Numbered from the stretch's first letter, positions 1-13,750 are shown. The stretch: DNA of 64,000 nucleotides from Viola odorata (GCA_963691705.1 OY829541.1:55723931-55787930); one strand, 5' to 3'. A program made the numbers and translations. Notes: generated from the sequence alone by a model not told the origin.

Positions 1-1301
1 GATTATGTGAATATAGGCCCAAGTATGATTTCGTTGATTGGATATTATTTATTCTTAATAACTAATATATATTATTTCTTTAAAAAGGTTGAAAATAAGT
101 ATCTTTTCACCGCACTTCTTATGTTATTTGATATATTATAAAAACAATAATAAGTGTGAAATGAGTAGCCTTCTTTTATGCAAAATCAAGGTTACAAAAT
201 CCAGGAATTTGGGGAGGAACTAACCATACTTTTTAAAAATCAGATCTTAACTGGTTCGATCCAACATTTTTTATTAAAAATCGTTGAACTAGAAAAAAAA
301 ATTAAAAGGGCGAATTAGATAATTGAATCAGTTGATTTGGGCGATTTGATGTTGGTGGATTATGATAACTTTAGAACTAACAAACACCCTGAGCTGGATT
401 AATTCGGTGGAGTGATCTTTAGGATTAGGAATGTTACAGTACTCAAACTTGTGTCGGTGGGAGGTCCACTTAATATATTATTAATTAGTATTAATTAGAA
501 GTTTCAAAGTAAATTAATTAATAGGAGCATCATGGTTGGTTTTATAGGGATCACTCCACATGAACAAATCTTGGAACATATCTCTTGAGTCTATTTCTCT
601 CATATTATATTTGCAGATAATAGTTATCTTAATAATTAAACAATTGGACAAAAAATTAAAAATAAAAGCTCTTATATCCCTCTGCCCACAAATATTCTTT
701 AAAGTTATTAAAATATTCTTAATAATTAAACTGTTATAGATAATTAATTCTCACGATAATAATTGTAAATTGTAAACTTGGAGTTGGAGGTGCATAAAAT
801 AAGTTAAAAAGTACTACTTAATTAGTGCTTTCTAATAGAGAAAAAGATTAATAATTGAAATAGCTAAGTTTAAAGCCGTAATGGTGGCAGAAAATAAGCA
901 ATAAGTGGGCGCTACTTTGCCTGCCCTGCCCCGCCCCAGCTTTCCAAATTACCAAAAACACTTCACACCCCTCAATCATGCATAATTACAAACTGAGTAA
1001 TGGCGTATGGTTACTGGTACTACTAGCATGTATCAGTCTATATCAAGACTGCGATACCAATTCTTGTATAATAAAAAACGACAGGTCATATAAATCATAG
1101 AATTTTGCGATTTGTACAATTAGGGATGTAAAATACATTTCATATATATATATATACACACACGCACGAGAAATTATACATTACTTTTAGTTTTTTATCC
1201 AGTATATTTTTAAAAATTGCTTATTTAATAAAATTAAATTTAAAATTTATCCATTTTATATACAAATGCATTATTGATTGCAGGAGCTTAGACGCCAACT
1301 G
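1..1301. other. AT-rich intergenic sequence upstream of the Rab gene
   Basis: No coding potential was seen. The stretch is AT-rich with short microsatellite runs, for example TA/CA near 1143-1164. The last few hundred bases presumably hold the promoter of the downstream Rab gene. Confidence 0.5.
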
Positions 1302-1309
1302 TATAAATA
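1302..1309 (+). promoter_or_regulatory. candidate TATA box of the Rab gene
   Basis: TATAAATA lies 223 bases before the chosen ATG. A CT-rich stretch typical of plant 5' leaders (about 1420-1448) follows it. Position and motif are seen; the function is inferred. Confidence 0.4.
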
Positions 1310-1531
1310 AAAAAAAGCAAAGCAAAAAAACAGACAACGACCCTAACCCACCCCACAGCCTCATGTATCATAAGCCAAAGAAAGGCACATAAAGACGAAA
1401 CTCAGGTTGGCCTCAAGGGTCTTTCTCTATCTTTTCTTCTCTTGCTTTTTCTGACTCCATACTTACCCCCACCCAAAAGAAGAAACCAAAAGTCTACCCA
1501 AGAACAGCAAAACCCTCAAAGGAAAAAGGAA

Positions 1532-2844
1532 ATGAATCAGGAGATGAACGGCGTTGATCATACTACTACTGCTCATGAAAATCATCAGAAGCATCGAGAA
1601 AATTATGTGCAGCAGGATCAGATGAGAATAGATTATGTTTACAAGATTGTTGTGATCGGTGACTCAGCAGTTGGAAAGACTCAGATACTGTCGAGGTTTT
1701 CTAGAAATGAGTTCCGTCTTGATTCCAAGTCCACCATTGGTGTTGAGTTCCAGACAAGAACAGTCACCATCCATGGCAAACTCATCAAAGCCCAGATCTG
1801 GGACACTGCTGGCCAAGAAAGGTTCTACTTAATCTTCCTTCTTTTCCTTTCCTTTATTAGTCATGATTAATTAATTTTCTTAGTTTTTGATAGAATCTTA
1901 TCTGCTGCTAGTTAAGATACTCGAATTTTAAGTGTTGTTGGTATCCGTTTTACTGAATATATCATTGAGTTACCAGCTTACTGTTTATGAATATTTCAAA
2001 ATAATTTAACATTTAACTCGTTGGTCCAATTTAAAATTTGAGATTCAAACAAATTTCAGTTTCTATTGCTATTTTACAACTGACAGACTGTTCTACTTTA
2101 CCCAAATAACTTCCTTTAGAGATCAAACTTCAAACTTAATTTTTCCTACTGCATGTTTATATTTTTTTCCGGAGCACGATGATAGGACGTGTCACTTAGC
2201 TAACATAGATTTTATATTTTGAGAATTTGAGCATTAAATTCGTTGTTCCGAGGAAAAAAATTAATTTGAAATGACAAAATGAATTGTATACTAAAGTTGT
2301 GTAAATGCGTGCAATAATTAAGAATTCTGTCCGTATAAAATTAAGCAATTAATGTTGTCTGTATGAAATCTAATGTTCTTGCAGGTACAGGGCAGTAACA
2401 AGCGCGTACTACAGAGGAGCATTAGGGGCAATGTTAGTGTACGACATCACCAAGCGACACACATTTGATCATGTGGCCAGATGGTTAGAGGAGCTGCGGG
2501 CCCACGCCGACAGCTCCATCGTGATCATACTGATCGGGAACAAGGCTGATCTAACGGACCACAGGGCGGTACCCACCGAGGATGCGGTGGAATTCGCGAA
2601 GGAGCAAGGGCTGTTCTTTTCCGAAACTTCAGCCCTCAGCGGTGATAATGTGGAGAGCGCGTTCTTCATGTTATTGCAAGAAATCTACGGTGTGATGTCT
2701 AAGAGGAAGGAATTGGAACGTGGGGTCGGGAATGGGATCAACGGTGTTGATGCCGCCACGCTTAAAGGATCTAAGATTGATGTGATATCCGGTTCTGATT
2801 TGGAGATTAGTGAGATGAAGAAACTATCTACTTGCTCATGTTGA
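1532..2844 (+). CDS. RABA3: Rab-family small GTPase, RABA3-like (two exons)
   Basis: Exons are 1532-1821 and 2385-2844, with a GT-AG intron that splits the arginine codon after WDTAGQE. The product is 249 aa. Nucleotide-binding motifs are all present: P-loop GDSAVGKT, switch [14 protein letters not shown] and the ETSAL guanine-contact loop. The effector region contains TIGVEFQT, as in plant Rab11/RABA proteins. The C-terminus is CSC, the double-cysteine pattern used for geranylgeranylation. The N-terminal extension before IDYVYK and the C-terminal [10 protein letters not shown] match what I recall of Arabidopsis RABA3 better than other RABA groups. RABA GTPases act in trans-Golgi/endosome-to-plasma-membrane and cell-plate traffic. 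The start at MNQEMNG was chosen because the longer frame begins with a non-ATG codon. The gene looks intact. Confidence 0.88.
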
Positions 2845-3870
2845 TTTTGTTGATATATTTCATTACTTTCGATTTTTATATTATACTGACTTTGTAAACT
2901 AGGATGTCAATTTTAAGGCCCGTTCAAATTTTCTTCTTTTTCCAAAAAATAGGAATGAAAAATTAGGATTCTATTTTCTAAATTTGCACTTGGTATAAGA
3001 AAAGAGGAAAAGTGTAACCTTAAGTTTAATCTTAAGTTTTTAAATGACAAACATGTGATATCTCATTTTTTCAATAGAATTTTTTTAAACTGGGGTGTTA
3101 TACATCTAATGTCACTCCGATTTTGGTATATGATTAATTAAAAGCTTTGCGTTTACGATTTTAAATGTACCATATATAGGCCCATATACTGCATCCCGAT
3201 GTAAGCCCGTACATATGGGCTCAGTTTGTTCCCAATTTGTTGGAGCACACTAAGGTAGAAGGCCCAAAATCCTGCTGCAATCGCTAAGTTATTTCCATTT
3301 TGCTCAGTTGTTGGTTTCCAGCATCAATCCAAAATTAATGATTAATACAAGTTAGGTTTTTTCTATATTTTCTTTTTCCTGTATATCTGATTTTACAAAG
3401 AAAAAAAAAATATCACACTCCCGCCATCACCACTTCCACACGGCCTGCGATATATTAATTTGGTGAGGGTCGGTCGTGATCTGTGCATCAGTACTAGTTT
3501 TAGATGGCCATACAGAATTCGGCGGTTCAAGCTAATTAGCAGTCTGTCCAATGTTATCCAATAATGATACTGTTTAATTAACTAATTAACCACAGCAACA
3601 ACAACTAGGCGCATGGTTTGGTTGCCTACCTTTCTGCAACAACTAGCAATGATACCGCATCTCAGCGCCGAATGGAGGCAGATTATAAACTTTGTTCTGC
3701 GCTGCTAGTGACTAGCAGGACCACCGGCCTTGCAGCTTCCATGATTGCCTTTGTACCGAATCGTTCAAATAAATTAAATTTAACGTTCGCTCCATCATAA
3801 ATTTATAATAATTTAGTAGTATTTCTTATAAAAATTCACATTAAAATTTATTCTTGTAAATAATTTCTTT
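2845..3870. other. intergenic sequence downstream of the Rab gene
   Basis: This is AT-rich non-coding sequence. A 60-codon open frame at 3618-3800 resembles nothing I recognise and is probably chance. The 3' end of the Rab transcript should lie in the first few hundred bases. Confidence 0.4.
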
Positions 3871-3889
3871 TATACAAAGAGGAGAACTT

Positions 3890-4016
3890 CTTTGTTTATG
3901 TCACATGCGTGGAGTGGATGGTTGAAAATGAGAGAATTATTTGGAAGTTATGCAAGGAGTAAGTGTTCTCCTCAATTTTACAACAATAACTTTTATAATA
4001 CCTAAATTTTACAACA
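3890..4016 (-). repeat. Ty1/copia-type 3' LTR fragment (minus strand)
   Basis: On the minus strand an LTR-like start, TGTTGTAAAATTT, follows directly after a purine tract, ATGTGGGGGAT (4017-4026). This is the usual junction of polypurine tract and 3' LTR in copia elements. The first part of the sequence recurs at 19745-19871, including a doubled TTGTAAAATT unit. The far end of the LTR could not be defined. The family is inferred from the junction, not from a coding match. Confidence 0.5.
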
Positions 4017-4778
4017 ATCCCCCACATATTACAAAAGTTGAAGGTATAAATTTTTAGTTAATATATAGAGTATAACTATTTGAATCTAGTATCTTTTGGA
4101 CTATGAACCAGACCTAGATAAATAAATTTTATCCTTACAAAGATAATGGTGAAGTTTAAAACTTCTATGAACCATTAGTTCTTTTGCAAGGTAGGGAATA
4201 TATTTATCATGTTTTACCCCCATAATTCTTGTTGTTAACGCGGTTGTGCGCATTTTGACCATGAGCGTGCCTGTATGTTAATGAATGCTCTAGAGATTAT
4301 GTCACAATCTCATAGGAGCGGCCTCACTCCACATTCATATAGGTGATTTTATCAAGTGTACCCGCAGTCAATACACCACCTATAAGGGATATGAAATTAT
4401 TAAGAGTTCAAAACTCATCCTCTCAATCAATGCAGTCTAACACTTCTCAAACCATAGGAGGGACAATCAATTTCGTGTTAGCATAATTAATAAGTAACTT
4501 GTTATTACCCATATGAACCTTCTTCATAGGATCTCCAATCACAAAGGTTGGGTTCCCATCAGTGTTAATTTCACAAATCTACTCAAGTCTCATTCCCCTC
4601 GATGTTTAGTCAGAGGATCAACCAAATACACTTCTGACATCTTATAGTCAATGAAAATAATCTCATAATTTAACAATAGCTTAACCACATATGCAAGCCT
4701 TAGCTTGACAATCACAATGTATCGATACATAGGTGTTACACCCAATAGAATTCTTACATGTTGTAGAATTTCATACAA
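4017..4778 (-). mobile_element. degenerate copia 3' coding end and 3' UTR
   Basis: Upstream (on the minus strand) of the polypurine-like tract lies AT-rich sequence with a frame at 4590-4778. That frame ends in VDPLTK followed by a few residues; A/VDPLTK is a usual tail of copia RNase H. The rest of the polyprotein is unrecognisable. An old remnant is the best reading, but the evidence is thin. Confidence 0.35.
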
Positions 4779-6494
4779 AAAATTATTAACATCACTAGTG
4801 GATCATCAAATTATATCACTAGTGGATTTTATCTTATTTAAATATAAAATTCAATTATCATCACTGTATTCTTTAATACAGCAGAAACTCAAATTATATA
4901 TGATACCATAATTCATGGTACCCCTCAAGTACGACATTAAAGAGTACTAGAAAAATTTGACATCTAAATGTCCAATTCTTGAGAAAAATCTCAACACAAA
5001 GTTCTTGTAATAGCATTATGCTATCACATCTCTTATCATTTATTTATTTATTTGCTCATTATCACACTTGTGATATCATTGCTGTCACAAACTCACAAAA
5101 ATATTAGTATACTTCATGGCATTTTTAAAATAAATAAAACAATAATTATAATATTCAGACCCCCACATTTGCGAATATTATTCTACTTGTTTATGCATAA
5201 AAATTAATTCTACTAGATAAATATATTTGGTACATACTCCACATAATTCCACAAAAAATAAGACTGAGAGTAAATACCTCTTTGAGAGCACCAACACTTA
5301 ATATTTACATCAATTGAAAGAATGCTTCTATATTTGCCTCCATAAATAAGCTCTCTACAAACTTAATTTACTAGACAATTCACTACACAATTGATCACTA
5401 CTACTTTAATCAGGAAACAATTGCATTGCTCATATTAATACCCACAACTTTCACATTTTTTTTAATTAATCTATAGCAGTAATAGCCATACCACTTAAAA
5501 ATAATTTCACATGCATCACTGTTTTAAATTCATTTTAAACAGTAAGATTAAACATTAATCCATTTTCACAGATTCATTTTTTCTCGTTTAAATACGTTAA
5601 TTGCACCAATTATTAACATAAATAAAACAATTTATATCCATCTTTAGTATAACAACAATGTATCTTAAAGAATCATTTTCACATTAAGTGAAAATCTATA
5701 ACTTTAATTAAGATACTTCATAAAAAAATTGCAATTAAGCTTAAGCCATAAAACTTATTTTATAGATATTCATGCACAAAATTTCAATTTTGGTACAAAA
5801 TACCTTTCCAACTATTAATTTCTTTCCGTTTAAAATACCACATAAAAATGCAATTAAATTTTGGAACCTTAATTACATATCATAATACAGAGATTCATCA
5901 CAAATGGTAAAACCATCATTCACTTTATTTTCATAATCAATTTAAAAAAATATGGTATATTAAAATCTCATTAATATTTGCACCGCTTAACTAAGTATTA
6001 GATTGTTGGCACATTATAATTTAAATATATAATGATTAATATTTTTCCATTGATATTTTGTCATTGAAACTGCATCCCATTGTAACAACACTCACGTTTC
6101 TAGCCGATTAACAAAATTGCTATTAAATATTCATGCATAATTAAAGGTCATTACGATATGTATAGACATCATAATTAACTTGTTGTCAATCAAAATAGCA
6201 ATCAAAAGAATGTATTCTTCTATTTTTATTACAATTGATTCTCCTTAAAGTCCAAGGATCATGATTAATTAAACACCATTTAATGAGATTATTAATCACA
6301 ATATTAAATCAAATAAATAATTGGTTAAGAATTTATGTATTTAACTCTAAAATGAAACAATAAATTTAATAAATAATAACTTTGCCTACTCACCATTGAT
6401 TTTATAAAAACTCCTGCTTATTTTTATTTTACTTGATCTATGACATTCTAATAGCTTAATTACGACCTTAATCGAAATATAAGAATCGAGAATG
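4779..6494. other. AT-rich non-coding spacer
   Basis: There is no open frame of interest. The sequence is strongly AT-rich up to the target site of the Athila element. It may be further decayed copia sequence, but I see no diagnostic motif. Confidence 0.4.
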
Positions 6495-6499
6495 ACATA
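6495..6499. repeat. target-site duplication ACATA (left)
   Basis: ACATA immediately precedes the 5' LTR and is repeated exactly right after the 3' LTR at 19071-19075. It marks an undisturbed insertion. Confidence 0.93.
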
Positions 6500-8022
6500 T
6501 GATTGCATTGCATTTCATCATGTTTTATTGTCCATTTTCTAGTTATTTTGGACAGTAGATCCACTGATGTTCCCTTTAATTTCCCACATTTGATCAGGTC
6601 TGGTTTGGAGGCAGTACAAGAGGAATTCGTGAGAAGGAGAGCTGGAGCTGACTACTCGAGTCTAGGCCTAAATCTTGGCCTAGACAGGTTCGTATTTGAC
6701 GCAGTGCGCTTACCAGAATCGTCTTGGCCTAGACTTCGGCCAAGACTCCTTTGCGATCAGACTGCAGCTTGGAGCGATTGAAGTACTTTCAGAGTTGAAC
6801 TCTCACAGCTGGCACGTAGCAGCTGTTCCGCTATTTTAGAGGGATCTGAAGACAATCTTATGTAGAATCCCGAATGGGATCTCCCTCTTTTTAATTGCGA
6901 TTTAGTTTCCATTTATGAACAATTAAATTGTAATAATCTTTTAGGATATTTTAGGAGTTTGAGTTGGATTGGGACAAAGGTTCTTATGGCTATTTTAGCT
7001 GAACATTATTCACCTCTGTCCGCATCCAATCTCAACGAGATAGCTAGGCAATTCTTCTTTCTTAGTTCGCCATTGTCAAATACTTTGCTCCGAATTCTTA
7101 CTTCGGATATATATTATTTATGCAAGTTAATTTCTTTATCTTTTATCCATGAGTATGAGTAACTAAAAACCCATTCTTGGTAAGGGTTGATGAGCTAAAA
7201 TTCTTAGTGCAATCGTGAGACATCAACCGTTCTTCACAATCTCTTTCTTTGTATTTATTTATTCTTGAACTTAATCTATCGCTTACTCACTAGAGCCAAG
7301 GCTTGATCATCCTTGTTCTCTAGGAGAGAAGAGTTGTAACCAGTCTAGAAGGAGAGGGAGTACCCGCCGGCTAGACGAAGTAGGTGACTAGTCTCGAGCC
7401 AGACTAAAAGGATAGGTAAAATAGGTCGAGACCAGATTGACAACCTAGGACCTTGACCTAGGTACTGTCTTCCCCTGCGCCATTGAAGCGGTGAGCAACC
7501 ATTCAAGACAGCAGTCAACCGGATAAACCCTTTAACCAGCAAGGTGTCCCTTGGCTAGGATTATCAGGAGAGGGAGTACCCGCCAGGTAATTTAAAGAGG
7601 AGGGAAGACAGGAGTGAAAAGGAGTTCCTCCACTCTATAGCAGTACTATGAAGAAGAGATGAACATACTTCGGTCAATGATCGATGCATAAGAACGCAAG
7701 CTCACCCATCGCCCTTACCTGGAATTCCGTATTACCAGACTTATTCTCAATCTAGGCCCCAGTCTTGGCCTAGACTTCGGCCAATACTATTTTATATTTT
7801 GAACTGTTTTCATTACTTTTTGTTTTGTCTTTAGTTTCAGATAACAACCAACCAAAACTCAGTGACGAGGAAGTCGACTCAAGAATTACATGTCCTAGAG
7901 ATCTCTGTGGACGATCCTCTTACCATCATCTACAAGCTATTGTAGACAGTGATAAGTTGTATTTCTACCCCCAATTCCATAACTATTTCACTACTATATT
8001 TGACGTGTTCGACGCGCGGTCA
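6500..8022 (+). repeat. 5' LTR of the Athila element (1523 bp)
   Basis: It starts TGATTGCATT and ends CGCGCGGTCA. It differs from the 3' LTR by an extra 18 bp in the 6660-6685 palindrome cluster and about three single bases (near 6549, 6695 and 7852). Palindrome clusters lie at 6660-6685, 6721-6747 and 7751-7788. A TATA-rich stretch near 7107-7121 follows a small CCGAA/TTCGG hairpin and is a possible core promoter. Confidence 0.93.
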
Positions 8023-8027
8023 AATTT

Positions 8028-8045
8028 TGGCGCCGTTGCCGGGGA
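8028..8045 (+). other. primer-binding site complementary to tRNA-Asp
   Basis: TGGCGCCGTTGCCGGGGA, five bases after the LTR, is complementary to the 3' end of plant tRNA-Asp including its CCA. This primer is used by Athila and related gypsy elements and sets minus-strand DNA synthesis. Confidence 0.92.
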
Positions 8046-8095
8046 TCTCTAACGGTATTTGTAATTTTTGTTTTATTATTATTTTATGACAGTTG

Positions 8096-11000
8096 ATGAC
8101 CAGGTCCTCAAGTAGAGAACAAGATTTGTTACCCATCAATCCCAATCTCACTGGGACCGAAGCACAGCTAAGGGGGCAAGCTCGACTAAGGGCAGCCCAA
8201 GAAGAAAGCGGATCGGAAGGTTCTAACCCCGAATCAGAATATAGTCTAGACCACGGTCTTGGCCTAGATTCAGACCAAGACATGGCGGACCAGCAACCAG
8301 AACCGACAATGAGGGAGCTGAATAAAACAGCTGAGCAGGAGACCTTTTCCTGCATCAATCTCCCTCCATTGGCCAATGATTGGTCCATAAAGACCAACAT
8401 GGTGGCCAACCTCCCCAAGTTTTACGGCCATTCCAACGAAAATCCATTCAAGCACTTAAGAAACTTACATGTTCAGTGTGACATCATGAAACCCACTACG
8501 GTAACCATGGAAAGGGCGAAGCTGAAGGCCTTTCCAAGCTCTCTAGAAGGGGGAGCTCAGAACTGGTTTTACAGTCTGCCTCATAATACCATCAACACAT
8601 GGGCTGAGATGTCCACCATGTTCCTCAACAAGTACTGGAATGCCACGAAGGCTGGCATAGCTAGGAAAGATATGGCCGCTATACAACAAAGAAGCGGAGA
8701 AAGCTTCTCTGAGTATCATCAAAGGTTCAGAGATTTGCAAGAAGTCTGCCCCACTCATGGCGTAGCAGACAACACTATGATACAATATTTCTATGATGGG
8801 ATGCTCCCAAGTTGCAAGGAAAAAGTGGATTCAGCCGCAAGTGGAGCATTGCAAGATTTAACAGTCACAAGAGCAAAGATGTTGCTCCAAACATTGGCAG
8901 ACAACTGCCAAAATAATACCATTTCGGATAGAAATGCTTCTCCTTCTTCTCTAAATTCGCTTAATGTTGAACAAAAGTTAAATGATTTAACCGATATGAT
9001 TAAAACCATTTCTGTTAATACTTCAGGTTCAATGACTTCGGGAAATCAAGAGAAAATAGCCACGGTATGTGGGATATGCCAGCAACAAGACCATCAGACC
9101 AACAACTGTTATATGGTCCAGCACCCAGAAGAGATAATTCAGGTCAACGCCGCATATCCACAGAACCAAGGTAGCATGCAAAACTATCCTCAAGGAAGCA
9201 ACCAATACGCATGGAGATCACACCCAAACTTCAGATGGAGAGATCCAGTCCCTCCAAATCAGAATCAGAATCAAGGTGTACCCCAGCAGCAACAACAACC
9301 TCCTATCAACTTCCAGCATTTCGTTCCACGACCTCAGAATCAGAATCTTGGCCCGAATCCAGGCCAGGCGCCAGGTCAACCTCCTTTACCTCAACTACCA
9401 CCTGCCCCTAGACCTTTGCAGCTTACCGGCCCTTCAGTAGAGGACACGCTCAAGCAACTGATGGAGCTGCAGAAAAATCACATGCAGTCAACACAGACCA
9501 GCTTAGCGGAGCTGCAAAAGCAAATAACTCAAATAGCAAATCAAGGAAAATTACCTCCAACCACGGTAAATAATTCAGCGCATAATGTAAGTGCTATAAG
9601 TTTGAGGAGTGGAATGGTGTTTCCAGAAAGGAAGGGAGCAAAAACAGATGAAGAGGTGAAGAAAATCATTTCGGATGATTTGGAAGAGGATGAGGAAGAA
9701 CAAGCAGAAGCGGAGGTAGTCTTGACCAAGACCCCGGCCAAGACTACCGTTGTCGCAGAAGCAGAAAAAGAAGAGACTGTTTCGGCCAAGCCAAAGATCA
9801 AGCCAGAACAGAAAGAAGAAATTATAGAAATTCCTCCACCATTTCCACCCAGATCTTCCAAAGAAAAGAGACAAGATGAAGCGAGAGATTTCATGGCTGT
9901 TTTCGGAAAAATAGCCGTGAATATTCCGATGTTGGATTTAATTGCAAAAGTCCCCTCTTATGCAAAATTCCTTAAAGAACTTTGTACTAATAAAAAGAAA
10001 ATTGCAGGTATAGAAAGGGTAAATTTATCTAACAATGTCTCTGCAGTACAACAACTCCCAGAGAAGTGCAAGGATCAAGGAACCTTCACGATTCCATGCC
10101 AAATAGGGAACAAAATCATTGAGAAAGCCCTCTGTGATTTAGGGGCTGGTATCAATGTAATGTCTCTAAGTGAATTCGAGACCTTGAAGATTGGAACCAT
10201 GAAGGAGACTGACTTGGTGATACAGCTAGCTGATCGAACAATCATCCGACCTAAAGGCGTAGTGACTGATGTCCTGGTTATGGTAAATGATTTTATCTAT
10301 CCAGTTGATTTTTATATAGTTGAGATGAATGTTCAATTGCCATCTTGCACCACTGATATTTTATTAGGAAGACCTTTCTTAAGGACCTCAAAAGCAAAGA
10401 TAGATTGCTTCGAAGGAAGCATAATTCTGGAATTTTGTGGAAAAACAATTAAGTTCAGCATTTCAGATGCCCTAAAACATCCAAGCGATTTACATTGTGT
10501 TAGTTTTTTGGATATTTTGGATCCAATTACGGAAGAAATTGCTGACATTTATCATAACGATCCCCTTGAGTATGTTTTGACCAAGGGAATTTCCACTCAA
10601 ACACTACCAGAGCTAGAAGACCGCACTGGAGATCAGGAGGAACTCCAAGAAATTGTGGACAGTTTGGCCGAGCAAGAAGATGAAGACTTAGTCTTGGCCT
10701 CGATCTTGGCTAAGTCGCCAGCCAAGACTGCCAACAAAAGAAGAAAAGTAGTTAGTTGTCAATATGTGAAATCTACGATTTCTAAATTTCTACCTTCTGT
10801 TGTGCAAGCACCACAGTTAGAATTGAAGTCCCTACCAGATCACTTGAAGTACGCCTATCTAGGCCTAAATGACACCCTACCCGTCATAATTTCAGCCAAG
10901 CTATCAAGAGAGGAAGAAGATAAATTGGTAGCTGTCTTGAAAAAATACAAGGAAGCGATTGGCTGGACTATGGCAGACATCAAGGGGATATCATCCAATA

Positions 11001-13750
11001 TCTGTGCCCATAAAATACACGTGGAAGAGGATAAGAAACCCATTCGGCAACCCCAGAGGAGATTAAACCCTCCTATGATGGAAGTTGTCAAGAAAGAAAT
11101 AATTAAGTTATTAGATTCAGGCGTTATTTATCCTATTTCAGATAGTAATTGGGTATCTCCCGTGCAGGTAGTCCCTAAGAAGACTGGAACAACAGTAATC
11201 GAAGGAGAAGATGGAGCTCAAAGAACAGCAAGAATTCAGAACGGATGGAGGGTATGTATTGATTACCGAAGGCTGAATCAAGTCACTCGGAAGGACCATT
11301 TCCCGCTGCCTTTCATCGATCAAATGGTAGAGAGACTGACTGGAAAGTCTCACTACTGTTTCCTAGACGGATACTCGGGGTTTCATCAAATCCCCGTTGC
11401 CCCCGAAGATCAGCAAAAGACAACGTTCACATGTCCCTTTGGAACGTTTGCCTATAGGCGCATGCCATTTGGGCTGTGTAATGCACCAGCCACCTTTCAA
11501 AGGTGCATGGTAAGCATATTTTCTGAGTATGTAGAGAAGAGTATCGAAGTATTTATGGACGATTTTACCGTGTATGGTGATGATTTCGATCAATGTTTAC
11601 ATAACTTGGAAAATATTTTAAAGAGATGTGTAGATACATGTTTAGTCTTGAACTTTGAAAAATGCCATTTTATGGTAGACCAAGGGATTGTCCTTGGACA
11701 TGTAGTCTCTAAGAAAGGCATTGAGGTAGATCAAGCCAAAATTGACACTATCAAGAACTTGCCTTACCCCTCATGCTTGCGTGAGGTTCGTAGCTTTCTT
11801 GGACATGCAGGTTTCTACCGAAGGTTCATTAAAGACTTCTCAAAGGTGGCTGAACCTATGTGCAAGTTGCTACAGAAGGAGGTGGAGTTCGACTTCAATG
11901 AAGCATGCAAGAAGTCGTTCGAAGAATTGAAGGAGCGACTGACCACAGCACCGATCATCCAACCACCAGATTGGAGCTTGCCATTCGAGCTAATGTGCGA
12001 TGCAAGTGATGCTGCTGTTGGCGCGGTTCTTGGCCAAAAGAAAGGGAAAGACCCTCACGTCATCTACTATGCATCAAAGATGCTAGATGATGCCCAACGG
12101 AATTATACCACAACTGAAAAAGAACTCTTTGCAATAGTTTTTGCCTTGGAAAAATTTAGATCCTATTTATTGGGCACAAAAATTATTGTATTTTTAGATC
12201 ACGCGGCATTAAAATATCTCTTGGTCAAGCATGATACTAAGCCTAGACTAATCCGTTGGATCCTTCTCATGCAGGAGCACAATCTGGAAATAAAGGACAA
12301 GAGTGGCAGGGAAAATCTCGTGGCAGATCACCTGAGCCGTTGCCTAGCAAAGGGGGACACGAATGAGATCAAAGCAGAATTTCCAGATGAGAAGTTGTTT
12401 TCTATCGCACTGTCTAGCCAGGAGTCTAGGCCTAGACTCCAGCCAAACCCGCGACCATGGTACGCTGAAATAGCGAATTACCTAGCAACAGGTAAACACT
12501 ATGGTGACATGACTACCTATGAGAAGGTAAAGGTCAAGCATGACAGTAAGTATTATGTTTGGGATGATCCATATTTATGGAAGATAGGATCCGATCAATT
12601 GCTAAGGAGGTGTGTACCTCAAAGTGAAACAAAATCCATACTTGAATTCTGTCATTCCCAAGCATGTGGAGGCCACTTTGGAGCGAGAAGAACAGCCCTA
12701 AAAATCTTAGAGGCTGGTTTTTATTGGCCGACAATTTTTCAGGATAGTTTTCTATTTTGTAAAACTTGTTCGGCATGTCAAAAAGTGGGAAATATTAGTT
12801 CCCGAAATGAAATGCCTATGAATTTTATTCTTTCTTGTGAAATATTCGACATGTGGGGCATAGATTTTATGGGACCTTTTCCTACTTCTTTTGGCAACAG
12901 ATATATTCTCTTAGCTATGGATTATGTATCAAAATGGATAGAGGCGAAAGCCACTAAAAATGATGATGCTAGGACTGTTATTTCCTTTATTAAATCTAAT
13001 ATCTTAAACAGATTTGGGATTCCTCGAGGGATCATTAGAGATCGAGGAACTCACTTCTGCAACAAGATTTTATCTTCTCTTTTCAGAAAATATGGCATCA
13101 CTCATAGGATATCCACAGCCTACCACCCTCAAACAAACGGCCAAGCCGAAGTGTCAAATAGAGAGGTGAAGTCAGTCTTGGCCAAGACAGTAGGCCTAGA
13201 CAGACGCGATTGGAGCCAGCGGTTAGATGACGCATTGTGGGCCTGTAGAACGGCTTACAAAGGGCCAATCGGGATGACACCATACAAGCTTGTCTATGGG
13301 AAGACATGCCACTTGCCAGTAGGGTTGCAACATAAAGCGTATTGGGCTATACGAAAATGCAACCTAAGTTATGATGAGGCTGGCCAAGAAAGGAAGTTAC
13401 AACTCCATGAGCTAGAGGAGTTGAGAGACCAAGCCTATGACAATCAGTTGATTGTCAAGGTTAGAATGAAAGCTTACCACGACAAGAGAATTATTGGAAA
13501 ATCTCTCCACACAGGGGAGAAAGTTCTTCTTTATAATTCCCGTTTTAAATTATTTCCTGGAAAATTACAAACCCGTTGGGAAGGCCCTTTTGTTATTACT
13601 AACATTTACCCACATGGTGCAGTAGATATTAGGAATGAGAAAATAGGTGCCGAGCTCAAAGTGAACGGGCAGAGATTGAAGCCGTTCTTTGAGAATTTTC
13701 AGGAAGATAAAGTTTCAGAAAAGGTGGACAAGCCACCTCAAAACAACTGA
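8096..13750 (+). CDS. Athila gag-pol polyprotein (uninterrupted)
   Basis: A single open frame of 1884 codons encodes the proteins for particle assembly, reverse transcription and integration. In order: retrotransposon gag (about aa 130-280); a CX2CX4HX4C zinc knuckle (about 325-338); a Q/P-rich linker; aspartic protease DLGAGIN with DILLGRPF (about 680-760); reverse transcriptase with FMDDF (about 1153-1157); RNase H starting at MCDASD (about 1298-1420); integrase with a zinc-finger-like HX3-4H...CX2C region (about 1520) and a DDE core (about 1586-1690). The ATG at 8096 was chosen because the upstream frame start is TTG. Oddities: the second integrase aspartate sits in RDRGTHF rather than the usual SDGG context, and palindromic-motif copies encode [22 protein letters not shown] and SVLAKT. 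No frameshift or stop was seen, so the product could be functional. Confidence 0.93.
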   Translation: MTRSSSREQDLLPINPNLTGTEAQLRGQARLRAAQEESGSEGSNPESEYSLDHGLGLDSDQDMADQQPEPTMRELNKTAEQETFSCINLPPLANDWSIKTNMVANLPKFYGHSNENPFKHLRNLHVQCDIMKPTTVTMERAKLKAFPSSLEGGAQNWFYSLPHNTINTWAEMSTMFLNKYWNATKAGIARKDMAAIQQRSGESFSEYHQRFRDLQEVCPTHGVADNTMIQYFYDGMLPSCKEKVDSAASGALQDLTVTRAKMLLQTLADNCQNNTISDRNASPSSLNSLNVEQKLNDLTDMIKTISVNTSGSMTSGNQEKIATVCGICQQQDHQTNNCYMVQHPEEIIQVNAAYPQNQGSMQNYPQGSNQYAWRSHPNFRWRDPVPPNQNQNQGVPQQQQQPPINFQHFVPRPQNQNLGPNPGQAPGQPPLPQLPPAPRPLQLTGPSVEDTLKQLMELQKNHMQSTQTSLAELQKQITQIANQGKLPPTTVNNSAHNVSAISLRSGMVFPERKGAKTDEEVKKIISDDLEEDEEEQAEAEVVLTKTPAKTTVVAEAEKEETVSAKPKIKPEQKEEIIEIPPPFPPRSSKEKRQDEARDFMAVFGKIAVNIPMLDLIAKVPSYAKFLKELCTNKKKIAGIERVNLSNNVSAVQQLPEKCKDQGTFTIPCQIGNKIIEKALCDLGAGINVMSLSEFETLKIGTMKETDLVIQLADRTIIRPKGVVTDVLVMVNDFIYPVDFYIVEMNVQLPSCTTDILLGRPFLRTSKAKIDCFEGSIILEFCGKTIKFSISDALKHPSDLHCVSFLDILDPITEEIADIYHNDPLEYVLTKGISTQTLPELEDRTGDQEELQEIVDSLAEQEDEDLVLASILAKSPAKTANKRRKVVSCQYVKSTISKFLPSVVQAPQLELKSLPDHLKYAYLGLNDTLPVIISAKLSREEEDKLVAVLKKYKEAIGWTMADIKGISSNICAHKIHVEEDKKPIRQPQRRLNPPMMEVVKKEIIKLLDSGVIYPISDSNWVSPVQVVPKKTGTTVIEGEDGAQRTARIQNGWRVCIDYRRLNQVTRKDHFPLPFIDQMVERLTGKSHYCFLDGYSGFHQIPVAPEDQQKTTFTCPFGTFAYRRMPFGLCNAPATFQRCMVSIFSEYVEKSIEVFMDDFTVYGDDFDQCLHNLENILKRCVDTCLVLNFEKCHFMVDQGIVLGHVVSKKGIEVDQAKIDTIKNLPYPSCLREVRSFLGHAGFYRRFIKDFSKVAEPMCKLLQKEVEFDFNEACKKSFEELKERLTTAPIIQPPDWSLPFELMCDASDAAVGAVLGQKKGKDPHVIYYASKMLDDAQRNYTTTEKELFAIVFALEKFRSYLLGTKIIVFLDHAALKYLLVKHDTKPRLIRWILLMQEHNLEIKDKSGRENLVADHLSRCLAKGDTNEIKAEFPDEKLFSIALSSQESRPRLQPNPRPWYAEIANYLATGKHYGDMTTYEKVKVKHDSKYYVWDDPYLWKIGSDQLLRRCVPQSETKSILEFCHSQACGGHFGARRTALKILEAGFYWPTIFQDSFLFCKTCSACQKVGNISSRNEMPMNFILSCEIFDMWGIDFMGPFPTSFGNRYILLAMDYVSKWIEAKATKNDDARTVISFIKSNILNRFGIPRGIIRDRGTHFCNKILSSLFRKYGITHRISTAYHPQTNGQAEVSNREVKSVLAKTVGLDRRDWSQRLDDALWACRTAYKGPIGMTPYKLVYGKTCHLPVGLQHKAYWAIRKCNLSYDEAGQERKLQLHELEELRDQAYDNQLIVKVRMKAYHDKRIIGKSLHTGEKVLLYNSRFKLFPGKLQTRWEGPFVITNIYPHGAVDIRNEKIGAELKVNGQRLKPFFENFQEDKVSEKVDKPPQNN

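Noticed and set aside
8093..8095. Gag-pol start at 8093
   Set aside because: The codon is TTG; the first ATG in frame is at 8096.
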